Under the pieces are notes generated by a model. It had not been told where the DNA came from, did not search any database, and saw only the letters and a list, made by a program, of their open reading frames with translations. From positions 434,001 through 498,000 of the forward strand of contig NZ_BORP01000002.1 in the NCBI RefSeq assembly GCF_018333235.1: 64,000 nucleotides of DNA, read 5' to 3'. This document shows, piece by piece, positions 35,169-45,046 of the stretch. Positions within the stretch are counted from its first letter, which is position 1. Each line of letters begins with the position of its first letter. Origin of the DNA: Ornithinibacillus bavariensis (GTDB lineage: Bacteria > Bacillota > Bacilli > Bacillales > Amphibacillaceae). The position numbers were made by a program, and so were the translations under genes.

Positions 35169-36956
35169 TTAAATCTTAAATCGTTCTGCAAGGTTTTGTA
35201 AATCTATTGCCATGTCGGCTAGTAGCCTTGTTGCAGATGAGACTTCTTGCATGGAGGCAGTTTGTTCTTCGGTTGCTCCTGCTACCTCTTGCATGTAGGT
35301 AGACGTCTTTTCAGATATATTCGAAACGTTCTCCATGGATGTCACTAAATCGTCCGTGTTTATACTAATTTGCGTAATTGCTTTGGAGACATCACCCATT
35401 TTTTGAACAATGTCATCAATGGAGTCTGAGATATTTATGAATGTATCACCAGCAGTTTGCACTAATTCCGTACCTTTACCGACTGCTTCTTCTCCTGTTT
35501 TCATGGAATCCACGACCATTCCAGTCCGCTGTTGAATTTCATTAATGATTTGGGAAATTTGTTTTGTAGATTCACTAGACTGCTCTGCTAGTTTGCGAAC
35601 CTCATCAGCAACAACTGCAAATCCCTTTCCATGTTCACCAGCTCTTGCTGCCTCAATTGCAGCATTTAATGAAAGTAGATTTGTTTGATTTGCTATATCA
35701 TTAATGATTGATAGGATTTTTTCTATTTCTTTGGAACGAGCTTCCAAATCATAAATGATAGTCGATGTGTTCTTCGTATTGTCGCTTATAGCATGCATTT
35801 GTTCTACAGCTTGATGAATAATATCTCTACCTTTCCTTGCTTGAATCGAACTCCCTTCTGATGTTAAGGAAACAGCTTGTGAGCTTTTCTGGATTGCATT
35901 AACATCGTGCAATGTTCTATGCACAAAATCCATTGATAGTTTCATCTTGGAAAGCTGGTCATCTGTACCAGCTGTTACCTCTTGAATGGAACGAGTAATA
36001 TGGTCAGTAGCTTTAGAAGTTTCCTCAGAATTTGCACTTAACTGTTCAGAGGAAGTTGCTACCTGTTCTGAAGTCTGAATAACGTTAGTAACTAATTCCT
36101 TTAAATTTATAAGCATTTTATTATAGCTAGATGATAATTGTCCTAATTCATCCTTACTAGTTGTTTCGACAATTTCAGTCCTTAGATCACCAGTAGCTAG
36201 TTTTTCCATGCCATGCTGGATCTTGCTTAGGCTACGATTAAAGCGACGAACAAATAAATAAACAAAAAATATTCCTATTAGAAGTGAAATGCCGCCAATA
36301 ATAGATGTGTTTTTTATAATTTGCATCCGAACTAAACGTGCCAGCTTTTGCATATCAAAGTCTAAACCTACAACTCCAACAATCTTTCCATTTTCATCAA
36401 CCATTGCTTTTGCCAAAGTAATGGTTGATTTTCCAGTGCCGGTGTCCATGTATGGCTCAGTCCAAATGATATCACCATCAGCTGCCTCGGCATTCATGTA
36501 CCATTCCCGCTGTCTTGGATCAAACTCTGACAAATCAACTTCAACAGGAGGTATATTAGAAAGATAAAATTCACCTTCTAATGTTGCAAAATATGTATTC
36601 AATAAGTAATCATATTGCTTTTCGATGTTTTTTAAAAACGCTTCATAGAAGGCTGTCTTCACTGGGTCATTAATATTCGGCATATTTGCTATATCATCTT
36701 TTTTATCATTACTATAGGTATAGGATTGATAATCCAACTCTTCCATAGCAGCAATATCCGTGATAATTTTCTCATATTCAAGAAAAACCTTCTTAAATTT
36801 CCCTCCAATATTTTCCATTTCCTCTTTGTAGATGACAGCCTGCTCTAGTACTTTCGTCTGGCTAAAGCTAAGTAAGCCGACAATTGACATTGGAATAATT
36901 AGTAACAAAGCCATCATAAAAGGAAGTTTAAATCTTATTTGAGTTAGCATTTTCAC
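35169..36956 (-). CDS. Methyl-accepting chemotaxis protein, Cache type
   Basis: A chemoreceptor of about 595 residues. One membrane segment near 12-32, an extracellular double-Cache sensor (about 40-215, with [27 protein letters not shown]-type sequence), a second membrane segment (about 215-240), HAMP (about 240-290) and the signalling domain (about 300-595). The signalling tip has [20 protein letters not shown] and [17 protein letters not shown] prefer the GTG at 36956, nine bases after AAAGGAG; the ATG at 36965 abuts that site. dCache sensors bind small molecules such as amino acids or organic acids. Monocistronic. Implies a motile cell. Confidence 0.92.
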   Translation of the reverse strand: MKMLTQIRFKLPFMMALLLIIPMSIVGLLSFSQTKVLEQAVIYKEEMENIGGKFKKVFLEYEKIITDIAAMEELDYQSYTYSNDKKDDIANMPNINDPVKTAFYEAFLKNIEKQYDYLLNTYFATLEGEFYLSNIPPVEVDLSEFDPRQREWYMNAEAADGDIIWTEPYMDTGTGKSTITLAKAMVDENGKIVGVVGLDFDMQKLARLVRMQIIKNTSIIGGISLLIGIFFVYLFVRRFNRSLSKIQHGMEKLATGDLRTEIVETTSKDELGQLSSSYNKMLINLKELVTNVIQTSEQVATSSEQLSANSEETSKATDHITRSIQEVTAGTDDQLSKMKLSMDFVHRTLHDVNAIQKSSQAVSLTSEGSSIQARKGRDIIHQAVEQMHAISDNTKNTSTIIYDLEARSKEIEKILSIINDIANQTNLLSLNAAIEAARAGEHGKGFAVVADEVRKLAEQSSESTKQISQIINEIQQRTGMVVDSMKTGEEAVGKGTELVQTAGDTFINISDSIDDIVQKMGDVSKAITQISINTDDLVTSMENVSNISEKTSTYMQEVAGATEEQTASMQEVSSATRLLADMAIDLQNLAERFKI

Positions 36957-37185
36957 TTCAATCATCTCCTTTCGAATAGTAAACTAACTCAACCTCAATT
37001 CATAATTCGACATTTTTTTACTTCTTTAGAACATTATACCTATAAACGATATATAATTAAATGATTATTTAGTAAATAACTACTATTTTGTTAAATAATA
37101 ACTATCTAACAATTTATTTCGTGACAATATTTAATGTAATAACAATAAAAAAACATCCATACTAAAATAAAAAGGAGGAATAGAA

Positions 37186-37932
37186 TTGGCTAATGATGAG
37201 AATAAAGCACCGTTTTATAAGAGATGGTGGTTTTGGTTAATTGTGGTTATTGTTCTACTCATTATCATATTTAGTGCCGGTCGGAATGACGAAGATAATA
37301 AGGATACTACCAATACTGGAACAGAAGAAACTACTAATGATACTAACAATAAAACAAAAGACAATAATAGAACAAATGAAGATAATGATACTACAAAGGA
37401 AGAATCTGCGGCAGCAAAGCGTGATAATTCGTCAGCGAAGGAGACGACACTTAATGCAGGAAAATTTACAGTGGGTACTGATATTCCAGCAGGTCGTTAT
37501 GTGATAACGGGTGAGGGTACAGGAAATTTATTTGTCTATGATGAGGATGGTTTGCCAGTAGTAAATGAAATTCTCGATAAAAGTGCTGATATGGGTGTAC
37601 CGAATGTTACGACAGACATAAAAGATGGACAAGAAATTGAAATATCCGGACTAAACGCTGTAACCTTTACTCCTGCGAAGACTAAGTTATCTAACAAGCT
37701 AACAACAGGTACATGGATAGTTGGACTAGATATTAAAGCAGGGAGATATAATGTTACAACACCTAGTGGATCGGGAAATTTCTTCATATATAATAATCTT
37801 GGAGTGCCAACTACAAATGAAATACTAGATGCAACAGGTGAAATGGGAGTAAAACAAATAACTGTAACCTTGGAAGATGGTCAACAGATTGGTATTAGTG
37901 GATTAAACGAAGTTGATTTTACTAAGAAGTAA
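37186..37932 (+). CDS. Membrane-anchored protein with two tandem beta-rich domains
   Basis: A 248-residue protein. TTG start after AAAGGAGG at 37171. Residues about 12-29 are a membrane segment (WWFWLIVVIVLLIIIFSAG), then a Thr/Asn/Asp-rich linker of about 55 residues. Two copies of a domain of about 67 residues follow (about 90-165 and 173-246). Each has the order VG-x-DI-x-AGRY, a GSGN/GTGN-F-F/V-Y strand, NEILD, MGV and a final DGQ-x-I-x-ISGLN-x-V-x-FT. Such GRY domains occur in uncharacterised Gram-positive surface proteins. The linker composition fits a wall-spanning stalk. Function unknown. Confidence 0.75.
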   Translation: MANDENKAPFYKRWWFWLIVVIVLLIIIFSAGRNDEDNKDTTNTGTEETTNDTNNKTKDNNRTNEDNDTTKEESAAAKRDNSSAKETTLNAGKFTVGTDIPAGRYVITGEGTGNLFVYDEDGLPVVNEILDKSADMGVPNVTTDIKDGQEIEISGLNAVTFTPAKTKLSNKLTTGTWIVGLDIKAGRYNVTTPSGSGNFFIYNNLGVPTTNEILDATGEMGVKQITVTLEDGQQIGISGLNEVDFTKK

Positions 37933-37939
37933 AATCATT

Positions 37940-37973
37940 ATAGCCGCTACGGAATGTGGGGGCTATTTTTTTT
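37940..37973 (+). terminator. Terminator after the tandem-domain gene
   Basis: ATAGCC pairs with GGCTAT across a partly paired loop, followed by eight T. Confidence 0.75.
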
Positions 37974-38092
37974 GTTGTTAAGCAAATGTGCTGGAGAAAA
38001 AGCAGATGCAGTTTATGTCTTGAAAATAACTATAATACTTGTATTTTTAATTAAAAGAGTTAATTTTGCTAACACTGTGATCGTTTAAAAAT

Positions 38093-38138
38093 AAAGAGTT
38101 GATACATATCTGACAAGTTAAATATGTATCAACTCTTT
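38093..38138. terminator. Perfect 17-bp inverted repeat, probable terminator
   Basis: AAAGAGTTGATACATAT (38093-38109) pairs perfectly with ATATGTATCAACTCTTT (38122-38138) around a 12-nt loop. The flanking A and T runs would allow termination in both directions. No gene ends right beside it. Confidence 0.55.
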
Positions 38139-38187
38139 ATGAATTATTGACTAAAACTATCATTTACAATGGCTGTGAGGTGATAGA

Positions 38188-38390
38188 GTGAAGAACCGAC
38201 TAAAAGAACTAAGAGCAAGAGATGGATTGAATCAAACAGAGCTAGCCAAGAGAACGAAAATTTCTAGGCAAACGGTTAGTTTAATTGAAGAAATGAATAT
38301 ATGCCATCCTTATTGATAGCGGTAAAAATTGCTAATGTATTTCAAGAGCCAATTGAAAAAAATTTCATTTTTAATGAGGTGGAATTGTAA
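38188..38390 (+). pseudogene. Frameshifted small XRE-family regulator
   Basis: From GTG 38188, after a good GAGGTGAT site, the frame gives a helix-turn-helix domain (LKELRARDGLNQTELAKRTK, then ISRQTVSLIE) and stops early at about 38312. In the next frame from about 38293 the expected family remainder follows: NEYMPSLLIAVKIANVFQEP and NFIFNEVEL, ending at the TAA 38388-38390. One missing A near 38287-38293 explains the break. Intact relatives are about 66 residues and usually precede a small membrane-protein gene, which here is also damaged. A sequencing error remains possible. Confidence 0.72.
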
Positions 38391-38684
38391 TGAAAATGAT
38401 TGTAATTTATACACTAATGAGTGTATATGGATTACACAAACTAATTTTCGGCTATAACACTCAAACAGTTTCGGCAAATTTATTAATGACGGGAAAAGAT
38501 TTGTCATATTAAAAGGTCTATTAAGTTACATAGGCTGGTAAATCTTAGGTTGATTATTTGATTGTTTGGATTAATGTTTTATTCTGCTTTCACTGGAAAT
38601 TCACAGATAATTAGTATCGTGAGGATAGGTATTTTGCTATTATTTATACAACTTAGTTTTATATTTAGTATGATGCCAAAATAA
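38390..38684 (+). pseudogene. Decayed small membrane-protein gene
   Basis: An ATG at 38390 starts a 40-codon frame (MKMIVIYTLMSVYGLHK...). The continuation shifts frame more than once: RFVILKGLLSYIGW at about 38490-38540 and then GLMFYSAFTGNSQIIS and a hydrophobic tail LLLFIQLSFIFSMMPK ending at 38684. Together they look like a membrane protein of about 95 residues with several frameshifts. It is probably the partner of the broken regulator in front of it. After it (to 38853) I see only a weak hairpin near 38685-38720. Confidence 0.5.
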
Positions 38685-38853
38685 GGAGAGGTTATTAGCT
38701 ATAATTTGCTATTCTCTTTTTAAACATTACTTTTTTGAAGGAGAAATACCTTTAACAATAAGCGGTTAGGGGGTCTATGTCACCATATATTCAATGGAAA
38801 GTATGGCAAGGAAGTAAAAGCTTTTATAGATAAGATCATAGGAGGAATTTAAA

Positions 38854-39678
38854 TTGATTACAAGCTTATCTGATAAGGTAGTATTAAACAATGGTATTGA
38901 AATGCCAGGATTTGGTCTTGGTGTTTATAAGGTAGACGAGGGAGATACAGTTATTCGAGCTGTTCGCACTGCAGTTGAAGTTGGTTACCGAAGTATAGAT
39001 ACTGCTTCCTTCTATAATAATGAACGTGGTGTTGGTCAAGGTGTTCGGGAGTCTGGCATCCCGCGTGAGGAAATTTTTATTACTTCAAAGGTTTGGAATG
39101 ACGAACAAGGATATGAATCGACACTTAGAGCATTTGAGCAAAGTATCGAAAAGCTAGGTTTGGATTATTTGGATTTATATTTGGTTCACTGGCCAGTAAG
39201 TGGAAAATATATAGAAACTTATCTAGCATTAGAAAAATTATATAAAGAGGGAAGAGTACGGGCAATTGGTGTAAGTAACTTCCATGTACATCATTTAGAG
39301 AGCCTTCTAAAGGACTGTTCTGTGAAGCCGGTAATTAACCAGGTTGAATATCATCCCCATCTAACACAAAAAGAGCTAAAAAATTATTGTGAAAGAGAAA
39401 ATATTCAACTTGAGTCATGGTCACCGTTAAAGCGTGGAAAATTATTAACAGAACCTACATTAATTGAAGTCGGACAGAAATATGGTAAATCACCAGCTCA
39501 GGTAATCCTTCGCTGGAATATACAACATAATGTAATTACCATCCCGAAATCGACTAGTGCAGAACGTATTAAAGAGAATGCAACTATTTTTGACTTTGTC
39601 TTATCAGACGAAGATATGAAAAAAATTGACAGCTTGAATATAAATGATCGTAGTGGATCAAATCCAGATGATTTTTAG
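38854..39678 (+). CDS. Aldo/keto reductase
   Basis: A 274-residue NADPH-dependent reductase of small aldehydes and ketones (AKR5-like, resembling YvgN/DkgA). The catalytic tetrad is visible: D in YRSIDTASFYNNE (about 50), Y55, K in FITSKVWN (about 80) and H in YLVHWP (about 113). NADPH segment IPKSTSAERIKEN (about 232). TTG start eight bases after GGAGG (38841-38845). Monocistronic, ending at a bidirectional terminator. Confidence 0.92.
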   Translation: MITSLSDKVVLNNGIEMPGFGLGVYKVDEGDTVIRAVRTAVEVGYRSIDTASFYNNERGVGQGVRESGIPREEIFITSKVWNDEQGYESTLRAFEQSIEKLGLDYLDLYLVHWPVSGKYIETYLALEKLYKEGRVRAIGVSNFHVHHLESLLKDCSVKPVINQVEYHPHLTQKELKNYCERENIQLESWSPLKRGKLLTEPTLIEVGQKYGKSPAQVILRWNIQHNVITIPKSTSAERIKENATIFDFVLSDEDMKKIDSLNINDRSGSNPDDF

Positions 39679-39762
39679 GTGCTTGTTTCAGGGGAGAGTT
39701 GTACATAACTCCTGATTTGAATGGTATGTAGATATGAATATATAGTTATTAGAATAAAATAA

Positions 39763-39801
39763 AAAATCCCAAGAATGAACATGAACGATTCTTGGGATTT
39801 T
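39763..39801. terminator. Bidirectional terminator
   Basis: AAAATCCCAAGAAT (39763-39776) pairs with ATTCTTGGGATTTT (39788-39801). It serves the aldo/keto reductase gene and the convergent transketolase gene. Confidence 0.88.
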
Positions 39802-39828
39802 CTAATATAATGAGAACCTCTTATAACG

Positions 39829-41829
39829 TTATAAGATTGCTTCTACAGTTTTCACGACATTTTCTACAGTAAATCCATATTCCTCAATTATTTTTTCACC
39901 AGGAGCTGATGCGCCGAAACGATCAATACCTAATACTTTTCCTTCTAGACCAACATAGCGCTCCCAACCAAACGTAGATCCCATTTCAATGGCAATTCGT
40001 GCTTTAACTTCCGTTGGGAGGATACTGTTCTTATACGCTTGATCTTGCGCTTCAAAACGATCCCAAGATGGCATGCTAACTACTCGTACATCAATCCCTT
40101 TTTCCTTTAGTGCATCCTGTGCCTGCATAGCTAAAGGAACTTCTGAACCAGTTGCTAATAGAATAGCATCAGGTACTTCCTTTTCTGAATTGCTAATAAT
40201 GTAGGCACCTTTTTTCACGCCCTGATAAGCATGTTCTTTCGTCCCTTCTAAAGTAGGAAGTGCTTGTCTTGTAAGAACTAACGCAGTCGGTGTATCAGTT
40301 GATTCGACTGCTAAACGCCAGGCAGCAGCTGTTTCATTTGCATCAGCTGGGCGGATCACTGAAAGTCCAGGCATTGCACGTAACGCTGCCAAATGTTCAA
40401 TTGGTTCATGGGTTGGACCATCTTCACCAACTGCAATTGAATCGTGAGTAAGTACATAAGTCACTGGTTGATTCATTAAAGCCGCTAAACGTATTGCTGG
40501 ACGTAAGTAGTCATTAAATACGAAGAATGTACCACCGAATACCTTTAGTCCTCCGTGAAGTGCCATCCCATTTAAGGCAGCCCCCATTGCAAATTCACGT
40601 ACACCAAACCAAATATTTCGGCCTGTATAGTCATGACGAGAGAAGTCTTTTTCATTATTAATAGTTGTCTTGTTTGAACCTGCTAGGTCAGCACTTCCAC
40701 CTATGAAGTTTGAGACTGTGTTAGCAATTTGGTTGATGACTTTACCAGAAGCATCTCGTGTTGCAAGCTTATCGACACCAGGCTCAAATACCGGTAAAGA
40801 TTTTTCCCAGCCTTCAGGTAGCTCCCCATTTATAATGCCTTTTAGTTCTCTAGCAGTCTCTGGGTATTTTTCTTCGTAGTTAGCAAATAAATTGTTCCAG
40901 CTAGCCTCTTCTTTTTCACCTGCAACGACAATCTTCTCGTTAAAATCAGCATATACCTCTTCTGGAACTTCGAATGGCTTATGTTGCCAACCATAAAATT
41001 CTTTCGTGAGTTTTACTTCATCGATCCCAAGTGGTGCACCATGTGAAGCAGCAGATGCAGACTTATTTGGTGAACCATAACCAATTACAGTTTTGACTTC
41101 AATTAATGTTGGTTGCTCTGTATTTTCTTGAGCTGCTTGGATAGCCTTTCTAATATTTGTTAAGTTAGTTCCATCTTCCACAAATAGGGTTTGCCAGCCA
41201 TAGGATTGGAAGCGTTCTTGAATATTTTCAGAGAAGGAACGGTTTAAATCACCGTCTAGTGAAATATCATTTGAATCATATAATACTACGATTTTACCAA
41301 GACCTAGATGTCCTGCGAGAGAGGCTGCTTCATGAGAGATACCTTCCATTAGGTCACCATCCCCAACTAAAGCATAGGTGAAATGATCAATAATATTAAA
41401 ATCTTCTTTATTATACTTAGTGGCGAGATGACGTTCTGCCATTGCCATTCCTACTGCCATCGCAATTCCTTGCCCAAGAGGTCCAGTTGTAGCTTCTACA
41501 CCATCCGTGTGATTCACTTCAGGATGTCCAGGAGTTTTAGAGCCCCATTGTCTGAAAGACTTAATATCTTCAATCGATACTTGATATCCAGACAGGTGGA
41601 GAAGACTATACAGTAGCATAGAGCCATGACCAGCCGAAAGAATAAAACGGTCGCGATTAAACCATTTGGAATTTTTCGGATTGTGCTTCATGAAATCTGT
41701 CCAAAGTGTATATGCCATTGGTGCAGCCCCCATTGGTAATCCAGGATGACCAGAGTTTGCCTTTTCAATAGCGTCTATGGATAGTGTACGGATTGTATTG
41801 ATTGATTGTTGTTCAATAGCATTAGCCAT
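39829..41829 (-). CDS. tkt: Transketolase
   Basis: A 666-residue thiamine-diphosphate enzyme of the pentose phosphate pathway, transferring two-carbon units from xylulose 5-phosphate. [18 protein letters not shown] (about 26), the cofactor motif GDGDLMEG-x-SHEA (about 157), [14 protein letters not shown]-like [19 protein letters not shown] (about 465) and full length fit the family. ATG after AAAGGAGAT. It is divergent from a PTS polyol operon and could take up the xylulose 5-phosphate that operon may make. A cre-like site (41865-41880) lies just upstream. Confidence 0.97.
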   Translation of the reverse strand: MANAIEQQSINTIRTLSIDAIEKANSGHPGLPMGAAPMAYTLWTDFMKHNPKNSKWFNRDRFILSAGHGSMLLYSLLHLSGYQVSIEDIKSFRQWGSKTPGHPEVNHTDGVEATTGPLGQGIAMAVGMAMAERHLATKYNKEDFNIIDHFTYALVGDGDLMEGISHEAASLAGHLGLGKIVVLYDSNDISLDGDLNRSFSENIQERFQSYGWQTLFVEDGTNLTNIRKAIQAAQENTEQPTLIEVKTVIGYGSPNKSASAASHGAPLGIDEVKLTKEFYGWQHKPFEVPEEVYADFNEKIVVAGEKEEASWNNLFANYEEKYPETARELKGIINGELPEGWEKSLPVFEPGVDKLATRDASGKVINQIANTVSNFIGGSADLAGSNKTTINNEKDFSRHDYTGRNIWFGVREFAMGAALNGMALHGGLKVFGGTFFVFNDYLRPAIRLAALMNQPVTYVLTHDSIAVGEDGPTHEPIEHLAALRAMPGLSVIRPADANETAAAWRLAVESTDTPTALVLTRQALPTLEGTKEHAYQGVKKGAYIISNSEKEVPDAILLATGSEVPLAMQAQDALKEKGIDVRVVSMPSWDRFEAQDQAYKNSILPTEVKARIAIEMGSTFGWERYVGLEGKVLGIDRFGASAPGEKIIEEYGFTVENVVKTVEAIL

Positions 41830-41864
41830 ATCTAATAATCTCCTTTGTTAATTTACTAGTTTTT

Positions 41865-41880
41865 ATGAAATTGCTTTCAT
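41865..41880. promoter_or_regulatory. Cre-like palindrome upstream of transketolase
   Basis: ATGAAATTGCTTTCAT is palindromic and differs at one core position (TG in place of CG) from the CcpA cre consensus WTGNAANCGNWNNCAW. Weak candidate. Confidence 0.35.
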
Positions 41881-42010
41881 AATCAAATAGTAAAACGAAA
41901 TATGTCGAATAACAAGTCCTATGTTGTACAAAACTGTGAATAATTAATGTAAATACTTTGATTAATATTGTAAATCACAATATTGTACAAAGATTGTTCG
42001 GTAAATTGGG

Positions 42011-42037
42011 ATGAAAACGGATACAAAACGTGTATAA
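42011..42037 (+). promoter_or_regulatory. Perfect cre match and -10 of the polyol PTS operon
   Basis: ATGAAAACGGATACAA (42011-42026) matches WTGNAANCGNWNNCAW at every defined position. A TATAAT box follows at 42032-42037 with no good -35, so the promoter probably needs the PRD activator. CcpA bound here would block the polymerase, giving repression in the presence of preferred sugars. Confidence 0.7.
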
Positions 42038-42074
42038 TAGGTGCTACAATAATACATGTCAAGGGGAGATAGAA

Positions 42075-44138
42075 GTGATACTAAGTGATCGATATAAAAG
42101 AATCTTAGATGACTTAATGAGTTATCCTAGTATGACAAGCATGGAGCTTGAAAGGAAATATAGCTTAACCCGAAGGCAACTCGGGTACGGCATTACAAAA
42201 ATAAATGAATGGCTGAAGGGTCATGATCTCCCGGCAATTGAAAGAACAAGACAAGGTCATTTTGTAATTGATCAAGCTATATTAACAAAGCTCTGTGGAA
42301 ATTGGGAAGCGATTTCTAAGAAAGTCAATCGAACAATTTTGAGGGAAGATGAAAGAGTGCACTTTATTCTAATGATGCTTCTAAGTTCAGAGGAAGAATT
42401 GTCACTTAATCATTTTACGTATGAATTGGATGTGAGTAAAAACACCGTTCTAAATGATTTAAAGCAGGCACAGACCTATGTGCACGAATACAATATAGTG
42501 ATTCGTTATTCGAGAAAATTTGGATATGTACTTGAAGGAAAGGAATTCCAAATTCGAAAACTGCTTATGTATATGACATTTCAAATCCTGCAATTACGTG
42601 GTGGGGAAAGCTGGTTACAAAAGATAGCCAATATAAAAGCTGATGAATTAAATGAATTCAAGTTGCGTGTGGAAAAGGTTGAAAATCAACTCAACCTAAA
42701 ATTCACCGATGAGAAGCATGATATGATGCCATACGTCTTGATCTTACTGTTAAGACGAATTAAAAAGGGCCATCAAATGGAAGCATTTTCAATTGAATAT
42801 GAGGAGCTTTCAAATACTAAAGAATATAAGGCGACCGAAGAGCTTTTATACGATATGGAAGACATCCCGTTATCGGATCGCTTATTCATAACGCTTCATA
42901 TTCTCACGACAAACATTTTTTCATCAGAAATATTGGAAGATGATCTGATGACGAACCTCTTACCTGCAATCGATAATATGCTAAGGCATTTTGAAAAGAG
43001 TGCTTGTGTTTATTTGCGGGATCGAGATCAACTGTTAGATAAGCTATTACAGCATTTGAAGCCAGCTTATTATCGAATTAAGTATCATCTTACAGATACC
43101 ATCCTTTTTCAAGGTTCTCTAAGTAGAGAGTTCAAGGAGCTACACCATTTAGTAAAACGTTCAATTGGACCACTTCGTGAATTGATAGGTTCAGAGATAC
43201 CTGATAATGAAATTGCTTTCATAACAATGCTTATTGGCGGATGGATGGATCGTCAAGGGGAAAGCATTGATAAAAAAGTAAAGGCTGTTGTCGTTTGTCC
43301 ACAAGGCATTTCTGTATCAAGGCTTATGTTTAATGAGCTGAGAGAATTGTTTCCTGAGTTTATTTTTCTTGATTTTTTATCGGTGCGAGAGTTCTTAAAA
43401 TATCCTTTAGAATATGATGTTATCTTTTCCCCGATAAATTTGGAGACAAATAAGAAACTATTTGTGACAAAGGCTTTTCTAGGAAAAGAAGAAAAATATC
43501 GTCTTCGGAAACAGGTCATGCTTGGTATTCATGGCTATGTTCCTGAAAGTGTTAATATTGATTACTTATTGGAGTTAATTGCTAACTATGCGACGATTCA
43601 TCAGGAAGCGGAATTAAAGCAGTCTTTAGTACAGTACTTGGATTTAAATGAAAATGGGAAATTTGTTACACATCATTACGTTGGGAATGATTTGAATTTA
43701 GAAGATTTAATCAATCCGGATACTATTACTCTAGTTGATTCGGTAGATTCATGGGAAACAGCTATTCGTTTAGGTGCAAATCCGCTGTTGAAAAAAGGGA
43801 TTATAGAACCTCGATATGTTGATGCAATGCTCCGCTATTGTGAGGAAGACTCTTATATTGTAATTGCACCTGGTGTTGCTATTCCGCATGCTGCTCCAGA
43901 TGATGGTGCTAAGCAGGTTGGAATGAGCTTTCTTAGAATCCGGGATGGTGTTTCCTATACGAATGATTATGACATCTATTTAATAATTGCTATTTCAGCG
44001 GTGGACAAGCAACAGCATATTCATGCTTTAATGCAACTCATGAATTTGGTTGGTTCTGAGAAGGAATGTAATAAATTAATTAACGCCAATTCAGTTCAAG
44101 AAATAGTTGAGATCATTCAACACTATTCCAAGGATTGA
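42075..44138 (+). CDS. PRD-containing activator of the polyol PTS operon
   Basis: A 687-residue MtlR/LicR-type regulator. I use the GTG at 42075 after AAGGGGAGAT, since the upstream frame runs over the -10 box. Order: helix-turn-helix regions (about 1-160), PRD1 and PRD2 (about 180-400, with LLQHLKPAYYRIKYH and FITMLIGGW), EIIB-Gat-like domain with C in VVVCPQGISVSR (about 417), where the usual second Gly of the loop is Ile, and an EIIA domain with H in VAIPHAAPDDGA near residue 603. It precedes and probably activates the EIIA-EIIB-EIIC genes. Confidence 0.9.
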   Translation: MILSDRYKRILDDLMSYPSMTSMELERKYSLTRRQLGYGITKINEWLKGHDLPAIERTRQGHFVIDQAILTKLCGNWEAISKKVNRTILREDERVHFILMMLLSSEEELSLNHFTYELDVSKNTVLNDLKQAQTYVHEYNIVIRYSRKFGYVLEGKEFQIRKLLMYMTFQILQLRGGESWLQKIANIKADELNEFKLRVEKVENQLNLKFTDEKHDMMPYVLILLLRRIKKGHQMEAFSIEYEELSNTKEYKATEELLYDMEDIPLSDRLFITLHILTTNIFSSEILEDDLMTNLLPAIDNMLRHFEKSACVYLRDRDQLLDKLLQHLKPAYYRIKYHLTDTILFQGSLSREFKELHHLVKRSIGPLRELIGSEIPDNEIAFITMLIGGWMDRQGESIDKKVKAVVVCPQGISVSRLMFNELRELFPEFIFLDFLSVREFLKYPLEYDVIFSPINLETNKKLFVTKAFLGKEEKYRLRKQVMLGIHGYVPESVNIDYLLELIANYATIHQEAELKQSLVQYLDLNENGKFVTHHYVGNDLNLEDLINPDTITLVDSVDSWETAIRLGANPLLKKGIIEPRYVDAMLRYCEEDSYIVIAPGVAIPHAAPDDGAKQVGMSFLRIRDGVSYTNDYDIYLIIAISAVDKQQHIHALMQLMNLVGSEKECNKLINANSVQEIVEIIQHYSKD

Positions 44139-44171
44139 ACTAATTGGCAAAAGGAAGTGGGAGTGACAACG

Positions 44172-44660
44172 ATGAGTGACTTAATATTTGATGAATCTGT
44201 AATTCTATTAGATGTTGAAGCAGATACAAAGGAATCCGTATTAGAAATTGTTGCAAAAAATCTAGTGGATAAAGGCTTAGTGAAGGAGAGCTTTATTCCA
44301 GCAATTTTAAAACGTGAAAGTGAGTTTGCAACAGGCCTTCCTACTGCTGGAGTTTCTGTAGCAATTCCACATACGGATGTAGAGCATGTGAATCAAAAAA
44401 CCATCAGTGTAGCTGTACTAAAACAACCAGTTGATTTTGTCATCATGGGAGACGATCAAGAAACAACTCCAGTACAGATTATTTTTATGTTGGCAATGAA
44501 TGAAGCGCATTCACAGCTAACATTGTTACAAAAACTGATGCAGATTTTCCAGGATGAACAAACATTAACAACGATTGCTAATGAAACAAGTAAAACGAAT
44601 ATAAAAAAACTATTAGAAGAGAAATTAGACTTAGCAGCATATGAAGGAGGTGAAAGATAA
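44172..44660 (+). CDS. PTS EIIA, galactitol family
   Basis: A 162-residue EIIA. Phosphohistidine in VAIPHTDVEHV (about 65). The ATG at 44172, preceded by GGGAGTG, is better than an upstream start at 44157. Its stop overlaps the EIIB start. Galactitol-family EIIA proteins serve galactitol and pentitol systems. Confidence 0.9.
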   Translation: MSDLIFDESVILLDVEADTKESVLEIVAKNLVDKGLVKESFIPAILKRESEFATGLPTAGVSVAIPHTDVEHVNQKTISVAVLKQPVDFVIMGDDQETTPVQIIFMLAMNEAHSQLTLLQKLMQIFQDEQTLTTIANETSKTNIKKLLEEKLDLAAYEGGER

Positions 44661-44944
44661 TGGCTAAAAAGACCGTTTTAGTAGCTTGTGGTGCAGGTAT
44701 TGCTACTTCTACTATTGTAAACAGTGCAATTGAAGAAATGGCTAAGGAACATAATATTGATGTGAATCTAGTTCAAATTAAAATTGCAGAGGTTAATAGT
44801 TATTTAGATACTGCAGACTTATTAGTTACAACTGCTATGACAAAAACTGAATATCCATTCCCGGTAATAAATGCACGTAATTTCTTAACTGGTATTGGTA
44901 TTGAAGATACAAAAAAACAAATCTTGGATGAACTTAAAAAGTAA
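44660..44944 (+). CDS. PTS EIIB, galactitol family
   Basis: A 94-residue EIIB. Phosphocysteine C10 in VLVACGAGIATSTIV, the galactitol-type loop. AAGGAGGTGA just before the ATG. It phosphorylates the polyol carried by the EIIC encoded 102 bp downstream. Confidence 0.92.
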   Translation: MAKKTVLVACGAGIATSTIVNSAIEEMAKEHNIDVNLVQIKIAEVNSYLDTADLLVTTAMTKTEYPFPVINARNFLTGIGIEDTKKQILDELKK

Positions 44945-44971
44945 TGCGGGTTTGGTGGTCCTAAAGAATAG

Positions 44972-45001
44972 AGGTCGGCCTAAATTCCTTTAGTCTGACC
45001 T
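44972..45001 (+). other. Intercistronic hairpin between EIIB and EIIC genes
   Basis: AGGTCGGCCTAAA and TTTAGTCTGACCT can pair around TTCC. No T-run follows, so mRNA processing or stability is more likely than termination. Confidence 0.5.
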
Positions 45002-45046
45002 TCGTTTGGGACAATCTAAAATCTCTCTTCATTAGGAGGAAAAAGA

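Noticed and set aside
36966-37060. Sigma-D promoter for the chemoreceptor
   Set aside because: TAAA and a CGAATTAT-like box are present but do not match GCCGATAT well enough at the right distance.
38760-38853. Short frame ending VKAFIDKIIGGI before the aldo/keto reductase
   Set aside because: It may be a remnant of a hydrolase-like gene, but about 25 codons with no start are too little to call.
42030-42074. Longer start for the polyol regulator
   Set aside because: The extension overlaps the TATAAT box and lacks a ribosome site. GTG 42075 fits.
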